From: Elizabethkingia miricola
GTDB lineage: Bacteria; Bacteroidota; Bacteroidia; Flavobacteriales; Weeksellaceae
Direction: 5' to 3'
Length of the DNA stretch: 64,000 nucleotides
Assembly (NCBI RefSeq): GCF_001675285.1
Contig: NZ_LSGQ01000032.1
Coordinates: 1-64,000, forward strand
The translations under genes were made by a program, and so were the position numbers. Numbering within the stretch: the stretch's first letter is position 1; each line of letters opens with the position of its first letter. This document shows positions 7,774 through 16,652 of the stretch, one piece after another. The notes beneath the pieces were generated by a model. That model was given only the letters and a program-made list of their open reading frames with translations. It made no database searches and was not told the origin of the DNA.

Positions 7774-9957
7774 ATGAAAAAACTATTAATTGCAATACAA
7801 GTAGAATGGTTAAAGACCAAAGGTTTAGGATTGGTATACCTTGCTATTGCCATAGGTGCTGTTATGCCTCTTTTAGGATTTATAACAGACTTTTTTCAGG
7901 ATCATAATATCGATGCAGCAACTCTAAAATATCCAATTATCGAAACCGCTGTACAGGACTCGCTAAAGGGGTTCGTTATGTTTTTCTTTTTGCTGTATAT
8001 TATTATTTCAGCAAACAGAATTGCCCAGACTGATCACAAAAATGGTGGATGGCTGCTTATGGAAACCCAACCTGTAAGCAAGCTGAACATCTATATGGCC
8101 AAGTATATCAACCTGGTTATTATGGCTTTTATCTGTGCAGTAAGTTTTCTGTTGGTAACAGCTATTGTTGCTGTTGCACAATACTATATATACCCAGATC
8201 CGGCTAAAGTATTGGACCTTAGTTTTACCTGGTTGGGCGAAACCCTGTTCAGGATTATGATGTCGGCACTAGGAATTATAGCCTTGCAACTTATGATTTC
8301 TGTTATAATTTCCGGATTTATCTGGCCTTTTTTATTAGGAATATTAGGACTTATTCTCAATATTTTCTCTCTGGTACAGAGGATTAATATAGAATATTCA
8401 CCATACAATGTTTTCTACATTATGAGTAAAAACAATAATGTAAGAAGTCTTAATCATATTGTTTCTTATTCGGAATACCTCAGTTTATTCTGGATGCTTG
8501 TCTTTCTTATTGCCGGATATTTCTGGTATGCAAAAAAAGGATTTCGCAGTGCCTTTATCAGTAACAAAAAATCTCTTTTTGTAAGCATTATTGCTGTTAT
8601 TATTTTTGGGGGCATTTTCTTTACAATGACAAAACCTGTTATTCCCAAAGCCAATCCGGAGCTCACAAGTATTGCCGGAAAATTTGAGACCGATGTAAAA
8701 ATAGATTCAGTACGTATTTTCACCAAAGACTTTCATAAAAGAATAGCGTCTATACCTGTTACAAATAATCAGTTTAAATGGGAAACAAAAGAGAATATTC
8801 CGATGGATGAATATGTTATGGAGTTCGGAGATAAGAAATATCCATTGGTATTTGGTAAAGGCGATTGGTTTGACATGTTCTTCCGTTTGAATGCTACAAA
8901 AATGCTGAGCTATGTAAAAAGCAACAGAAAAGCAGAGCAAAACTATATTGATACAGAAGAGGACTTTGCCGGAAATTTCCAATATCAATTGGACAATAAA
9001 GAATTTAAAAATCCACAAGAATTCTATAACAAAATACAAAAGGAATGGGATGACAGTAAGAAGTACCTTAGTAAATTCTCTACATCTGAAAATTTTGGCC
9101 TTTCCAATGAATTTAAAGAATACAGAAAACAACTTTTGGCTATAAAGTTCCTTAGCAACATCGATAATTACAGAAAAATATCCGATGCTGCTTCCGCTCC
9201 GGAGGGGCTTATGAATGAATTGCAAAACACTGTAAAAAGCCCGGTACGTCTTTTAAAGAAAAACAACAACTATCTGGACTACAGATTAAATCAGCTGATG
9301 GCCGGACAAGCTAATGCAGAAGGCAATGACAGCCTTATTTTTAATAAGCTTAATACACTGCCTGCCGGAATAGAAAAAGACAGACTTGTCGGTACACAAC
9401 TTTACAAATCGCTGGAACTGAAATCTGATAGTGCTTCGCGGAATAATCTGTACCGTTCTGAAATTGACTATATCGAGGATAAAGAGGTAAAGCAGTATCT
9501 TAAAAGCAAGTTAACGGCACTAAATCAGAGCCAGAAAGGTATGCTTTTCCCCGATCTCAGCTTTACCGATCATAACGGAAAAGCCCAAAAACTTTCTCAG
9601 TTCCGCGGAAAATATGTCATCATCGACTTATGGGCTACCTGGTGTCAGCCTTGTCTGGAAATACGTCCTGCATTTGAAGCCAGAGAAAGAAGCTACAAAT
9701 ATTACCAAAATATTAAATTCATTTCTATTAGCGTAGATCAGGATCAGCAGAGATGGAAAAACTTCTTAAAAACGAAACCGTCCAAAACACTGCAATGGCA
9801 TCTGGCAGATTCTAATAAGTTTGCTATGGATTATGGAATACAGGGAATCCCAAGATTTATTATTTTGGATCCGGAAGGCAAAATCTACAATATGAATGCG
9901 CCTTCACCGAATGAAGATAATTTTGTTGAGATCATGAATCAGATTAAAAAAGATTAA
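7774..9957 (+). CDS. ABC-2 permease fused to a TlpA-type thioredoxin domain
   Basis: Residues 1-290 carry about seven hydrophobic segments and resemble the ABC-2 permease of BcrB type (conserved WLLMETQPVSK loop). Residues about 300-570 form a polar, mainly helical extracytoplasmic region like the N-terminal part of Bacteroidota TlpA-family proteins. Residues about 590-727 are a thioredoxin fold with active site WATWCQPC near residue 623 and cis-proline loop GIPR near residue 691. The frame is unbroken, so this is a true fusion rather than two merged genes. It may export a thiol substrate or link transport to disulphide reduction outside the membrane. A terminator follows at once. Confidence 0.88.
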   Translation: MKKLLIAIQVEWLKTKGLGLVYLAIAIGAVMPLLGFITDFFQDHNIDAATLKYPIIETAVQDSLKGFVMFFFLLYIIISANRIAQTDHKNGGWLLMETQPVSKLNIYMAKYINLVIMAFICAVSFLLVTAIVAVAQYYIYPDPAKVLDLSFTWLGETLFRIMMSALGIIALQLMISVIISGFIWPFLLGILGLILNIFSLVQRINIEYSPYNVFYIMSKNNNVRSLNHIVSYSEYLSLFWMLVFLIAGYFWYAKKGFRSAFISNKKSLFVSIIAVIIFGGIFFTMTKPVIPKANPELTSIAGKFETDVKIDSVRIFTKDFHKRIASIPVTNNQFKWETKENIPMDEYVMEFGDKKYPLVFGKGDWFDMFFRLNATKMLSYVKSNRKAEQNYIDTEEDFAGNFQYQLDNKEFKNPQEFYNKIQKEWDDSKKYLSKFSTSENFGLSNEFKEYRKQLLAIKFLSNIDNYRKISDAASAPEGLMNELQNTVKSPVRLLKKNNNYLDYRLNQLMAGQANAEGNDSLIFNKLNTLPAGIEKDRLVGTQLYKSLELKSDSASRNNLYRSEIDYIEDKEVKQYLKSKLTALNQSQKGMLFPDLSFTDHNGKAQKLSQFRGKYVIIDLWATWCQPCLEIRPAFEARERSYKYYQNIKFISISVDQDQQRWKNFLKTKPSKTLQWHLADSNKFAMDYGIQGIPRFIILDPEGKIYNMNAPSPNEDNFVEIMNQIKKD

Positions 9958-9978
9958 CTTCATTATAAATAAAGCATT

Positions 9979-10016
9979 AACCTTGTCTATTTTATATAAA
10001 TGGACAAGGTTTTTTT
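9979..10016 (+). terminator. Intrinsic terminator
   Basis: AACCTTGTC (9979-9987) pairs with GACAAGGTT (10003-10011), followed by a T-run. It ends the ABC transporter operon. Confidence 0.85.
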
Positions 10017-10202
10017 ATTGAACGCTCTAATCTCCGAAACAATATTTCTCCAAAATATGAATAATCATCAGCTTTTATTATATTTGATAAAAGCTAAAAA
10101 ATCAGCACTTGACTTCACAAAATCCCTATAAATAATTTGGGCTTACATATAGCGAAAGCAGCCGGAAAATATAAAGATGAAAATTTTGACATGCCATAAG
10201 AG

Positions 10203-11018
10203 ATGAAAAAGAAAACGCAGCCACAGGTTATTGAGAAAACGAATAACAAAAAAGAAATGCTCATTGGGCTTATACCTTCAGCTTTAACATTACTTCTCTT
10301 TGGACTGAGCTTTATGATTCCTTCAATTCCGGAAAAGATGAAGCTTACAGTTGCTCTGCTTATTTATTTTGGTCTCACCATAATTGTATTTATCATATCT
10401 CTTTTTCGTTCTCCTAATAAGTTCACTATGTCATGGGCGATTCCTCTCGTAATATTCACTTTATTTATGGAGTCAGACATTGTATGGCAGAGAGAGCTAT
10501 TATGGAATAAAAATTATATAATCATCTATATTATTAATATTCTCATAATATTATTTTTCATTGCCGTTTTATGTCATAGCTCCAAAATCAGAATAAAAAC
10601 CGTTATTCAGGAATTTATACAAAAAACTGAACCCTTATATAAAAAAATTATAGCTGTTTTAAATGTCTTCATTCTTATAGCGGTTAGCCTGTGGATTATT
10701 GATAAGATTACATGTACAGCAATCTATTACATGCCACAAAAAGAAGTGCATTATAGCGCTGAAATCACATCAACGGGTGCTGTTCACGGAAAATATTACC
10801 ATCATCGTTACTGGAATATAGAACTTAGTAATGGCAAAAAAGAAGTCTTCTGGGTCTATGCAGCGGCTAATACTGAAACTGGATATACTTGCAGTACTAT
10901 TCATGATCCTGATCCCGGATCTGTATTATACTTAAGCGGAAAACAAAACTTTCTAGGGTTTTCTTATCAAAAAGTAGACAGCATTATAGGAAAAGAAGGC
11001 AAAAAAATATGCCCTTAG
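10203..11018 (+). CDS. Membrane protein of unknown function, 271 aa
   Basis: I do not recognise the family. Five hydrophobic segments are visible (residues about 20-40, 47-66, 78-90, 103-122 and 150-170). They are followed by a C-terminal domain of about 95 residues rich in beta-prone sequence, with YYHHRYWNIELSNGK and a Cys near residue 233. The topology suggests an inner-membrane protein with the C-terminal domain on one side. It stands alone, with no close neighbour on the same strand. Confidence 0.7.
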   Translation: MKKKTQPQVIEKTNNKKEMLIGLIPSALTLLLFGLSFMIPSIPEKMKLTVALLIYFGLTIIVFIISLFRSPNKFTMSWAIPLVIFTLFMESDIVWQRELLWNKNYIIIYIINILIILFFIAVLCHSSKIRIKTVIQEFIQKTEPLYKKIIAVLNVFILIAVSLWIIDKITCTAIYYMPQKEVHYSAEITSTGAVHGKYYHHRYWNIELSNGKKEVFWVYAAANTETGYTCSTIHDPDPGSVLYLSGKQNFLGFSYQKVDSIIGKEGKKICP

Positions 11019-11080
11019 AGTATGACAACTAAATCTATATTTACTCAAGCCCCGCTTAGATATTCATTCAAAAAATGTAG

Positions 11081-11128
11081 GCTTCAATAGTTTAGTTCAT
11101 CAAATTCACCATAAACTCAGCTCAGCTT
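11081..11128. repeat. Dispersed intergenic repeat, copy A
   Basis: GCTTCAATAGTTTAGTTC and the following 30 bases align without gaps to 57231-57278, differing mostly by transitions (roughly three quarters identical). It looks like a degenerate form of the CTTCGACAAGCTCAGCATGACA-type repeats scattered in Bacteroidota genomes. Confidence 0.5.
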
Positions 11129-11316
11129 GAATGATAAAATTATTTCCACTATTTAGGGTTTGAGAAAATTAAGCTCCTTCTAGCCTTTGCTACCTTAAAA
11201 AGACTATAAGAAATAAAAAAACAGTTACTAATTTGCATTATACACTTTATAATAATATCTGATGATATTAATATTATAAATACGATACATAGTTAAAACT
11301 AACTACCTCCTGTTTT

Positions 11317-11343
11317 TTGCTGATTTATTTTATAATAACTTTG
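11317..11343 (+). promoter_or_regulatory. Promoter of the dehydrogenase gene
   Basis: TTG at 11317-11319 and TAACTTTG at 11336-11343 are 16 bases apart and fit the Bacteroidota -33/-7 consensus. The ATG at 11371 follows after a short leader. Confidence 0.6.
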
Positions 11344-11370
11344 ATAACCTAATCAATAAAAACATTAATA

Positions 11371-12126
11371 ATGAATAAAATAGCAGTTGTAACAGGTGGT
11401 AACCGCGGGTTGGGAAAAGATATGGTTCTGAATCTGGCTAAAGGCGGAAAAGACATAATATTTACGTTCAACAGTAAAGAGGATGAAGCGAATGAAGTGA
11501 TAAAAGAAGTAGAAGCTTTGGGTAGAAAAGCAGCAGCAATTCAGCTTAATGTAGAAAGACAAAGCAGTTTCGATCTCTTCTTTAATCAGCTGTCCAATAT
11601 ACTTAACGATAAATTTGATGGTGCAAAAATAGATTACTGGGTAAACAACGCCGGAATAGGGCTCCCAACTCTTCTGGGGCACACAGATGACAAATCTTTT
11701 GATACACTTATGAATATTCATCTGAAAAGCCCTTACTTCCTTGTACAGAGCGCTATAAACTTTATGAATGATGGCGGAGGCATTGTGAATATAGGGACCG
11801 GACTTACCAGATTTTCCATGATTGGCTACTCTGTGTATGCAGGATTAAAATCTGCAATGGAAACAATCACCAGATATTGGGCTTTGGAGCTTGGTAACAA
11901 GAAAATAAGAGTGAACGCTGTAGCGCCTGGCGCCATTGAAACAGATTTTGGAGGTGGTGCTGTTCGTGACAATGCAGAGATTAACAAAAATATTGCTGGC
12001 GGAACAGCTTTAGGACGCGTTGGTCTTCCTGATGATATAGGTTCTGTAGTAGCTTTCCTTTGCTCCGATGAGTCTAAATGGATTAATGGCCAAAGAATAG
12101 AAGTATCCGGAGGTATTCACTTATAA
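11371..12126 (+). CDS. Short-chain dehydrogenase/reductase (SDR)
   Basis: The 251-residue classical SDR has the Rossmann motif TGGNRGLG at residues 8-15, NNAG at 92-95, catalytic YxxxK at Tyr156 and Lys160, and the RVNAVAPG loop after it. The usual catalytic Ser 13 residues before the Tyr is Thr143 (NIGTG), which can replace Ser in some SDRs. The end, GQRIEVSGGIHL, is typical. It uses NAD(P)H to reduce or oxidise a small alcohol/ketone; the substrate is unknown. The methyltransferase frame starts 7 bases downstream. Confidence 0.88.
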   Translation: MNKIAVVTGGNRGLGKDMVLNLAKGGKDIIFTFNSKEDEANEVIKEVEALGRKAAAIQLNVERQSSFDLFFNQLSNILNDKFDGAKIDYWVNNAGIGLPTLLGHTDDKSFDTLMNIHLKSPYFLVQSAINFMNDGGGIVNIGTGLTRFSMIGYSVYAGLKSAMETITRYWALELGNKKIRVNAVAPGAIETDFGGGAVRDNAEINKNIAGGTALGRVGLPDDIGSVVAFLCSDESKWINGQRIEVSGGIHL

Positions 12127-12133
12127 AAAGGCT

Positions 12134-12655
12134 TTGACTCTTACTGAAGCTATCAATATGATTAATCCCGCATTTCAGGATTCCGGAAACATTGAAAAAT
12201 GGGCTGATCTGGGATGTGGAAGTGGTTTATATACCAGTGCCTTGGCAGAAATTCTTTCTGACGGCAGTGAGATTTACTCAATAGATAAAGATAATCAAAC
12301 CCTCCCGATTGTAAATCCGGGGATTAAAACTGAATTTATTCAGCATGACTTTTCCAAAGGCCTTCCAAAACATATAGAAAATCTGGATGGTATTCTAATG
12401 GCAAACTCTCTTCATTATATATTGGACAAAAAGCAGCTTCTCAGGAAGCTTAAGTTAAAAATGAAGCCGAAAGGAAGGTTTGTGATTATTGAATATGATA
12501 CTCAAAGAGCAAATTCATGGGTTCCTTATCCTATAAGCTTCGTTGAATTAAAAGAACTTTTCGCTACGTTAGGATATCCTAAAACAGAAAAAATTGCCCA
12601 GCGTAAATCTGTTTATCGGAATGATGTGATGTATACTGCTATCGCTGAATATTAG
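12134..12655 (+). CDS. Class I SAM-dependent methyltransferase
   Basis: The SAM-binding glycine motif WADLGCGSGLYT is at about residues 23-34, followed by the acidic SIDKD loop and a DGILMANSLHYI motif. The length, 173 residues, fits small Methyltransf_25-type enzymes. The best start is unclear: TTG at 12134, only 7 bases after the dehydrogenase stop, keeps an MTLTEAI N-terminus that suits the family. The first ATG is at 12158 and would cut close to the fold. It is probably translated with the dehydrogenase. The target molecule cannot be inferred. Confidence 0.75.
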   Translation: MTLTEAINMINPAFQDSGNIEKWADLGCGSGLYTSALAEILSDGSEIYSIDKDNQTLPIVNPGIKTEFIQHDFSKGLPKHIENLDGILMANSLHYILDKKQLLRKLKLKMKPKGRFVIIEYDTQRANSWVPYPISFVELKELFATLGYPKTEKIAQRKSVYRNDVMYTAIAEY

Positions 12656-12699
12656 GATTGGTTCCGAAAGAATTTTTCGCATTCTGAATGATTAATATC

Positions 12700-12740
12700 A
12701 AAAAGCCCTGTCAAAGTATAAAACTTCGACAGGGCTTTTT
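12700..12740. terminator. Bidirectional terminator
   Basis: AAAAAGCCCTGTC (12700-12712) pairs with GACAGGGCTTTTT (12728-12740), a perfect 13-bp stem with A-run and T-run on opposite sides. It serves the converging methyltransferase and protease genes. Confidence 0.9.
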
Positions 12741-12768
12741 GATTAAGTTATTAAAAGTATTCTAATAG

Positions 12769-14358
12769 TTAATATGCTGCAAATTCCGCCAGATGGGTAT
12801 ACTGGAAGCCTCCATTAGTAGAAGTCACTTTCACTTTCACGTATCTCATAGACTGTGCCTGAGCCAAATCTACATACTGCCAGTTTTGCTGAGCTTTCAG
12901 TGAGAAAGTTCCTATACTTGTCCAGGTACTGTTATCATTACTTTTAAAAATTTCAATATCTTTCATTGCGCCATTTAGATTACTTCGGTTGGTAAAAGCA
13001 AAACCGTTTATCGTTTTTGCAGCTCCCATATCTACTACAAACTGATGTGGTAATGGAGCTTCTCCTCCTCTCCATTTGGTATGCCATACCGTTGAAGAAT
13101 TACCATCCAGAATATTAGCAATTACTCCGTCACTGGATTCCTGACTATCTGCAGAAAGTGCCTGCCATCCTGTTCTGTCTAACAAATCTTTTGTATTGAT
13201 TACTGAAATATTTGGAACCCCGTTTACAAACTCATATTGGTATTTGTAAGTTACAAGTGTTCCGTTCTCGTGATAGAAATTAAGCTTTAATTCATATTGT
13301 CCGGATAGTGTATAAAAATCATCTAACGGGCATTCCACAGAGAATGAATCTCCACCTGTCGGATGGGTATCCCATGCTACGGCATCATAATCCTGATTAC
13401 CACCAGCCGGAAAAGGATCATGATAAACATTTACCACTTTTACAGGCAGACTCGAAGTATATTTACCACTGATAATAATCTTATTATCACGAAATTCTCC
13501 TTTTAGTTTCACCAGGCTGTTTTGTACTGAAGCATACCAATCACTTCTCGTTGTTGTCGCAAATGTCTGAGAAAGAGAAAATAATGCTGATGTTGCATTG
13601 GTAATATAAGTAGGTGTTTTACCATAAGAATAATTGCCTGCTCCCATTAGCGCAGTTCCTAAAGTAGGCTTATCTGTTTTATGTTCTTTGTTATGAGGCG
13701 CATTCAGTCCATGTCCTAATTCGTGCGCAAGACCACCAATCCACTTTGTAGCGAGATCCCCGGTTGCTCCTGCTACACCGAGCTTATCGGTATCCATTCC
13801 CGGATAATCCAATGCAAAACAATCTCTTCCTAAGCCATAAAATGGCGGCCCGCCCGGATTGTTAGGATCTGAATTATAAGAAGGCATAATAATGAGATTA
13901 TGGTCACTCTTTTTCTGTAAAGGATTCTGCGTAAAATATTGCCTTACTTCGTCCAGTACTACTCCACCACCGCCTTCATACGGATAAGAAGCTTTTCCTT
14001 TTGTTCCTTTTATCGTAATAATATTCACTTTGGTATCCGATAGAAGATCTAATCCAAAGGATGTATACCCATACCCCGCTCTTTGCAGATTGTCACCATA
14101 GAACTTCTGCAATTGTAACATAATATTACTAAGTCTTTTCTGGTAATTTGCAATAGTGTCTACATCATTAGGCACAAAATAGATTACATTCAGTTTGTAA
14201 GGATTATTACGCCAGGTGTTGGTAATTGTTGCAGTTGATATACCGGCATTGGCCTGAGGACTTGTTTCCCCTTCAGAGGTGATATCCCTTTTACAGGAAT
14301 TTAACATAAAGGCAAGCAAAAATGCGCCCAATAAGGGTTTGAATAGTTTTGTTTTCAT
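12769..14358 (-). CDS. Zinc metalloprotease lipoprotein with discoidin domain
   Basis: The lipobox LNSC near residue 22 makes this a lipoprotein. The zinc motif HELGHGLNAPH (HExxHxxxxxH, metzincin type) lies near residues 211-221, in a catalytic region of about 50-280. A beta-sandwich region follows, and residues about 400-529 form an F5/8 type C (discoidin) domain with the SDGVIANILDGN...TVWHTKW signature, which usually binds sugars or membranes. It is probably a surface protease directed at host glycoproteins or extracellular polymers; that target is inferred. The leader region before it has a TATTTTG -7-like box on the minus strand near 14414-14425. Confidence 0.85.
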   Translation of the reverse strand: MKTKLFKPLLGAFLLAFMLNSCKRDITSEGETSPQANAGISTATITNTWRNNPYKLNVIYFVPNDVDTIANYQKRLSNIMLQLQKFYGDNLQRAGYGYTSFGLDLLSDTKVNIITIKGTKGKASYPYEGGGGVVLDEVRQYFTQNPLQKKSDHNLIIMPSYNSDPNNPGGPPFYGLGRDCFALDYPGMDTDKLGVAGATGDLATKWIGGLAHELGHGLNAPHNKEHKTDKPTLGTALMGAGNYSYGKTPTYITNATSALFSLSQTFATTTRSDWYASVQNSLVKLKGEFRDNKIIISGKYTSSLPVKVVNVYHDPFPAGGNQDYDAVAWDTHPTGGDSFSVECPLDDFYTLSGQYELKLNFYHENGTLVTYKYQYEFVNGVPNISVINTKDLLDRTGWQALSADSQESSDGVIANILDGNSSTVWHTKWRGGEAPLPHQFVVDMGAAKTINGFAFTNRSNLNGAMKDIEIFKSNDNSTWTSIGTFSLKAQQNWQYVDLAQAQSMRYVKVKVTSTNGGFQYTHLAEFAAY

Positions 14359-14548
14359 GATTTGGTAGAATTTAATTAATTTTCGGTTAAATATACTATA
14401 TTTTAGTTACATATTCGCAAAATAAAAACGTTAAAATGGAATTTAAATCAAATTAATGGCTGATTTGAAAACTTTTCCGCAATTTTAATTTATATGACAA
14501 TATCCCTTTTACAGGAATATTACAATTATATATAACCCTAAAAAATAC

Positions 14549-16276
14549 CTATGGATTATTCTTTATATAATTAATAGCCGTTTCAAAAATATTACAAAAC
14601 ATTATTGAATACTGATTATCAGTACAACTTGTTGTACCATTATAAAAACCATCAGTAACTTCATAGTTAATATACCAATTAATGTCACTTACACTGACAA
14701 AGTTATCTCCTGATACTGCATTATAAGTAGAATTTGGATTTAAAAGAAATGGAGTTGCCCCCTGAGGATACTGATTAATTTTACCTATAGCCCGAGTTTG
14801 TTGTATTGTAGTTGTTCCTGGAATTGTTCCAAAAATACCTTTAGTAGGTCCTGCCCCTTCTATTACAGAAACCTGAGTAGTGGCAAATGTATAATAACCA
14901 AAGTCGTATCCTGCTAAAGTACTAAAACCAGGAAAATACCCGCCACCTGAATCACTATCATTTCCTACAAAGAAAAATTTCTTTTTCTCATTAATCTTAT
15001 CTTCTAATGCTGTTCTTTTAGCAGAACCCACTGGTAAATAACTATTAGCCACATAACCTATCCAGACAATATCTGCATTATCTATTGCTGCTCTTATATC
15101 AGCATCCGTAGCCGTACTTACATTAAGTGTCGCATAAGAAAATCCATTAATTCTCACAGTTCCATTAGTACCAAAGTTGGCAGAGTTGTCTAACTTGGAT
15201 CTGGCTATATTAGTGTATAAACCGTCTGATAAATTAGAATTCCAGCCATCAGGAACGATGCTAAGAATTCGAATCGTCCTCAAAGCACCATCTAATTTAA
15301 GTGTCAGATCATATCTATATCCCGGATTTACTTTCAGGCTCTTTACTTTTATATTATTCCTGGTTGTGCTTCCTATGGTCAGAGAATTAAGATTAAGCTC
15401 ACCATTAAGATTTGTATCAGAAATCAAAATCGTAGGATCACTCTTGGCTGTAGTTTTTCCCAATTCCGAAGCCGGAAAAACTACATTGGTACCATTAGGA
15501 TCAATTCCGTTGTAAGTAAGAACCTGATCATTTGCAAACTTTAGGTTTGCAGAGGTATTTGTAGGTGTCATTACTCCGGTAGCATTCATTATATTCCCAA
15601 TCCCTGTTGCATCTATTCTTGTTGTAATTTGACTGTAACGGTGTTTTAAGATCACATTCAGGTTATTGTCCTGATTTCCTGAAACCGTCATATTGGTTTT
15701 AAAATACATTAAATCACCGGAAGCTCCTACAACTCCTGCATTGGCCAAAGAATTAGGGTTATCAACATCCGGAACAGCCGTTTTACTATTTATAGAATAA
15801 GCAACAAAAGTATAATTCTGCCCTCCGTTTAACTGAAAGCCTGAAGTATCGTTTACCCCATAAGTAAAGTTCTTTTGATCCACAAACCCACCATTACTGT
15901 CATAAACCACTACTTTGTACATTACACCTGGATTTAGCGGTGTGGGTGTTGCAGCCATAGGATTAATAGCCGCAAGTTTATTCACAGTTGAAACTGGAGA
16001 GAAAGTAACATCAAAACTGTGTTTATCATCAAAAACTATTTTTTGCTTTTGTACTTCTGGATTTGCCGGCATCTGATTTGAAGCACCTATTTTTACAGGT
16101 TTGTCTTCTTCAGTTTCTGTTCGCAGTAAATTTACTTTTACAATGGCTTTTCCACCACTCCCAGTATCAGCTACATTATCCGTGCTTCTGCACGAAACAA
16201 TTCCTAAAGATAATCCCGCCATTAATATCAATGGAGATTTTAATGACGTATTTTTAAAAAAAATCAATGATTTCAT
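14549..16276 (-). CDS. Fimbrillin-like lipoprotein with unusual C-terminal domain
   Basis: The lipobox IVSC lies near residue 29. Residues about 35-330 are a fimbrillin-like region parallel to the plus-strand lipoprotein at 1174 (same order of motifs and the same PGYRYDLTLKL closing strand). The C-terminal 230 residues are different: instead of FISUMP there is an alpha/beta sequence (IRILSIVPDGW, ADIVWIGYV, KKKFFFVGND) like the glutamine-amidotransferase-type flavodoxin folds seen in some surface proteins. I cannot name it. A tiny ORF lies 42 bases upstream. No terminator is obvious before the protease gene. Confidence 0.75.
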   Translation of the reverse strand: MKSLIFFKNTSLKSPLILMAGLSLGIVSCRSTDNVADTGSGGKAIVKVNLLRTETEEDKPVKIGASNQMPANPEVQKQKIVFDDKHSFDVTFSPVSTVNKLAAINPMAATPTPLNPGVMYKVVVYDSNGGFVDQKNFTYGVNDTSGFQLNGGQNYTFVAYSINSKTAVPDVDNPNSLANAGVVGASGDLMYFKTNMTVSGNQDNNLNVILKHRYSQITTRIDATGIGNIMNATGVMTPTNTSANLKFANDQVLTYNGIDPNGTNVVFPASELGKTTAKSDPTILISDTNLNGELNLNSLTIGSTTRNNIKVKSLKVNPGYRYDLTLKLDGALRTIRILSIVPDGWNSNLSDGLYTNIARSKLDNSANFGTNGTVRINGFSYATLNVSTATDADIRAAIDNADIVWIGYVANSYLPVGSAKRTALEDKINEKKKFFFVGNDSDSGGGYFPGFSTLAGYDFGYYTFATTQVSVIEGAGPTKGIFGTIPGTTTIQQTRAIGKINQYPQGATPFLLNPNSTYNAVSGDNFVSVSDINWYINYEVTDGFYNGTTSCTDNQYSIMFCNIFETAINYIKNNP

Positions 16277-16318
16277 TTTTCTATATATTTTGTGAAGGTA
16301 TTTACAGATCTATTATTT

Positions 16319-16396
16319 TTACCTGTGATTAAAACCCAATAGCTCCTGTCTAAAACTGCGCACATTCATCAACGCAATTTTTAAGCTATTCTTCAT
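16319..16396 (-). CDS. Possible 25-aa leader ORF
   Basis: On the minus strand an ATG at 16396 opens a 25-codon frame, basic and amphipathic (contains VRSFRQELLGF), ending 42 bases before the fimbrillin-like lipoprotein. A hairpin (16404-16428) lies just upstream of it. It could be a leader peptide or chance; no family is recognised. Confidence 0.25.
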   Translation of the reverse strand: MKNSLKIALMNVRSFRQELLGFNHR

Positions 16397-16403
16397 TTTT
16401 TAC

Positions 16404-16428
16404 CGTTAATAATTTGAAATTATTAACG
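16404..16428. promoter_or_regulatory. Perfect inverted repeat
   Basis: CGTTAATAAT pairs with ATTATTAACG around a TTGAA loop. It is all but GC-free, so an operator fits better than a terminator. It lies between the divergent lipoprotein and DUF389 genes. Confidence 0.4.
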
Positions 16429-16652
16429 TTTCACAAGCCCACCCATACAACCAATTACAAATATTCATCAAAACCATCAATGCATTAAAATAAAAATTAA
16501 AATATAGCCTTAATACTATATTTATATCAAAATTAGTTAATATTTTTTAAATAAAAAACATTAAAACTTATCTTTAGCATAAAACCTGGTAATCTAACTT
16601 TCACAGTAGTATTATTTACAGATATTTACGTATTTTGTTGTCAAAACATAGC

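Larger units (their letters stand above)
11019..11370. other. Non-coding gap with a dispersed repeat
   Basis: The gap holds a copy of a degenerate intergenic repeat at 11081-11128 (relative at 57231) and, near its end, the promoter of the dehydrogenase gene. No other gene is visible. Confidence 0.6.
16277..16652. other. Divergent non-coding region
   Basis: It holds a minus-strand 25-codon ORF (16319-16396), a 10-bp inverted repeat at 16404-16428, and the promoter of the DUF389 gene at its right end. Confidence 0.5.
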
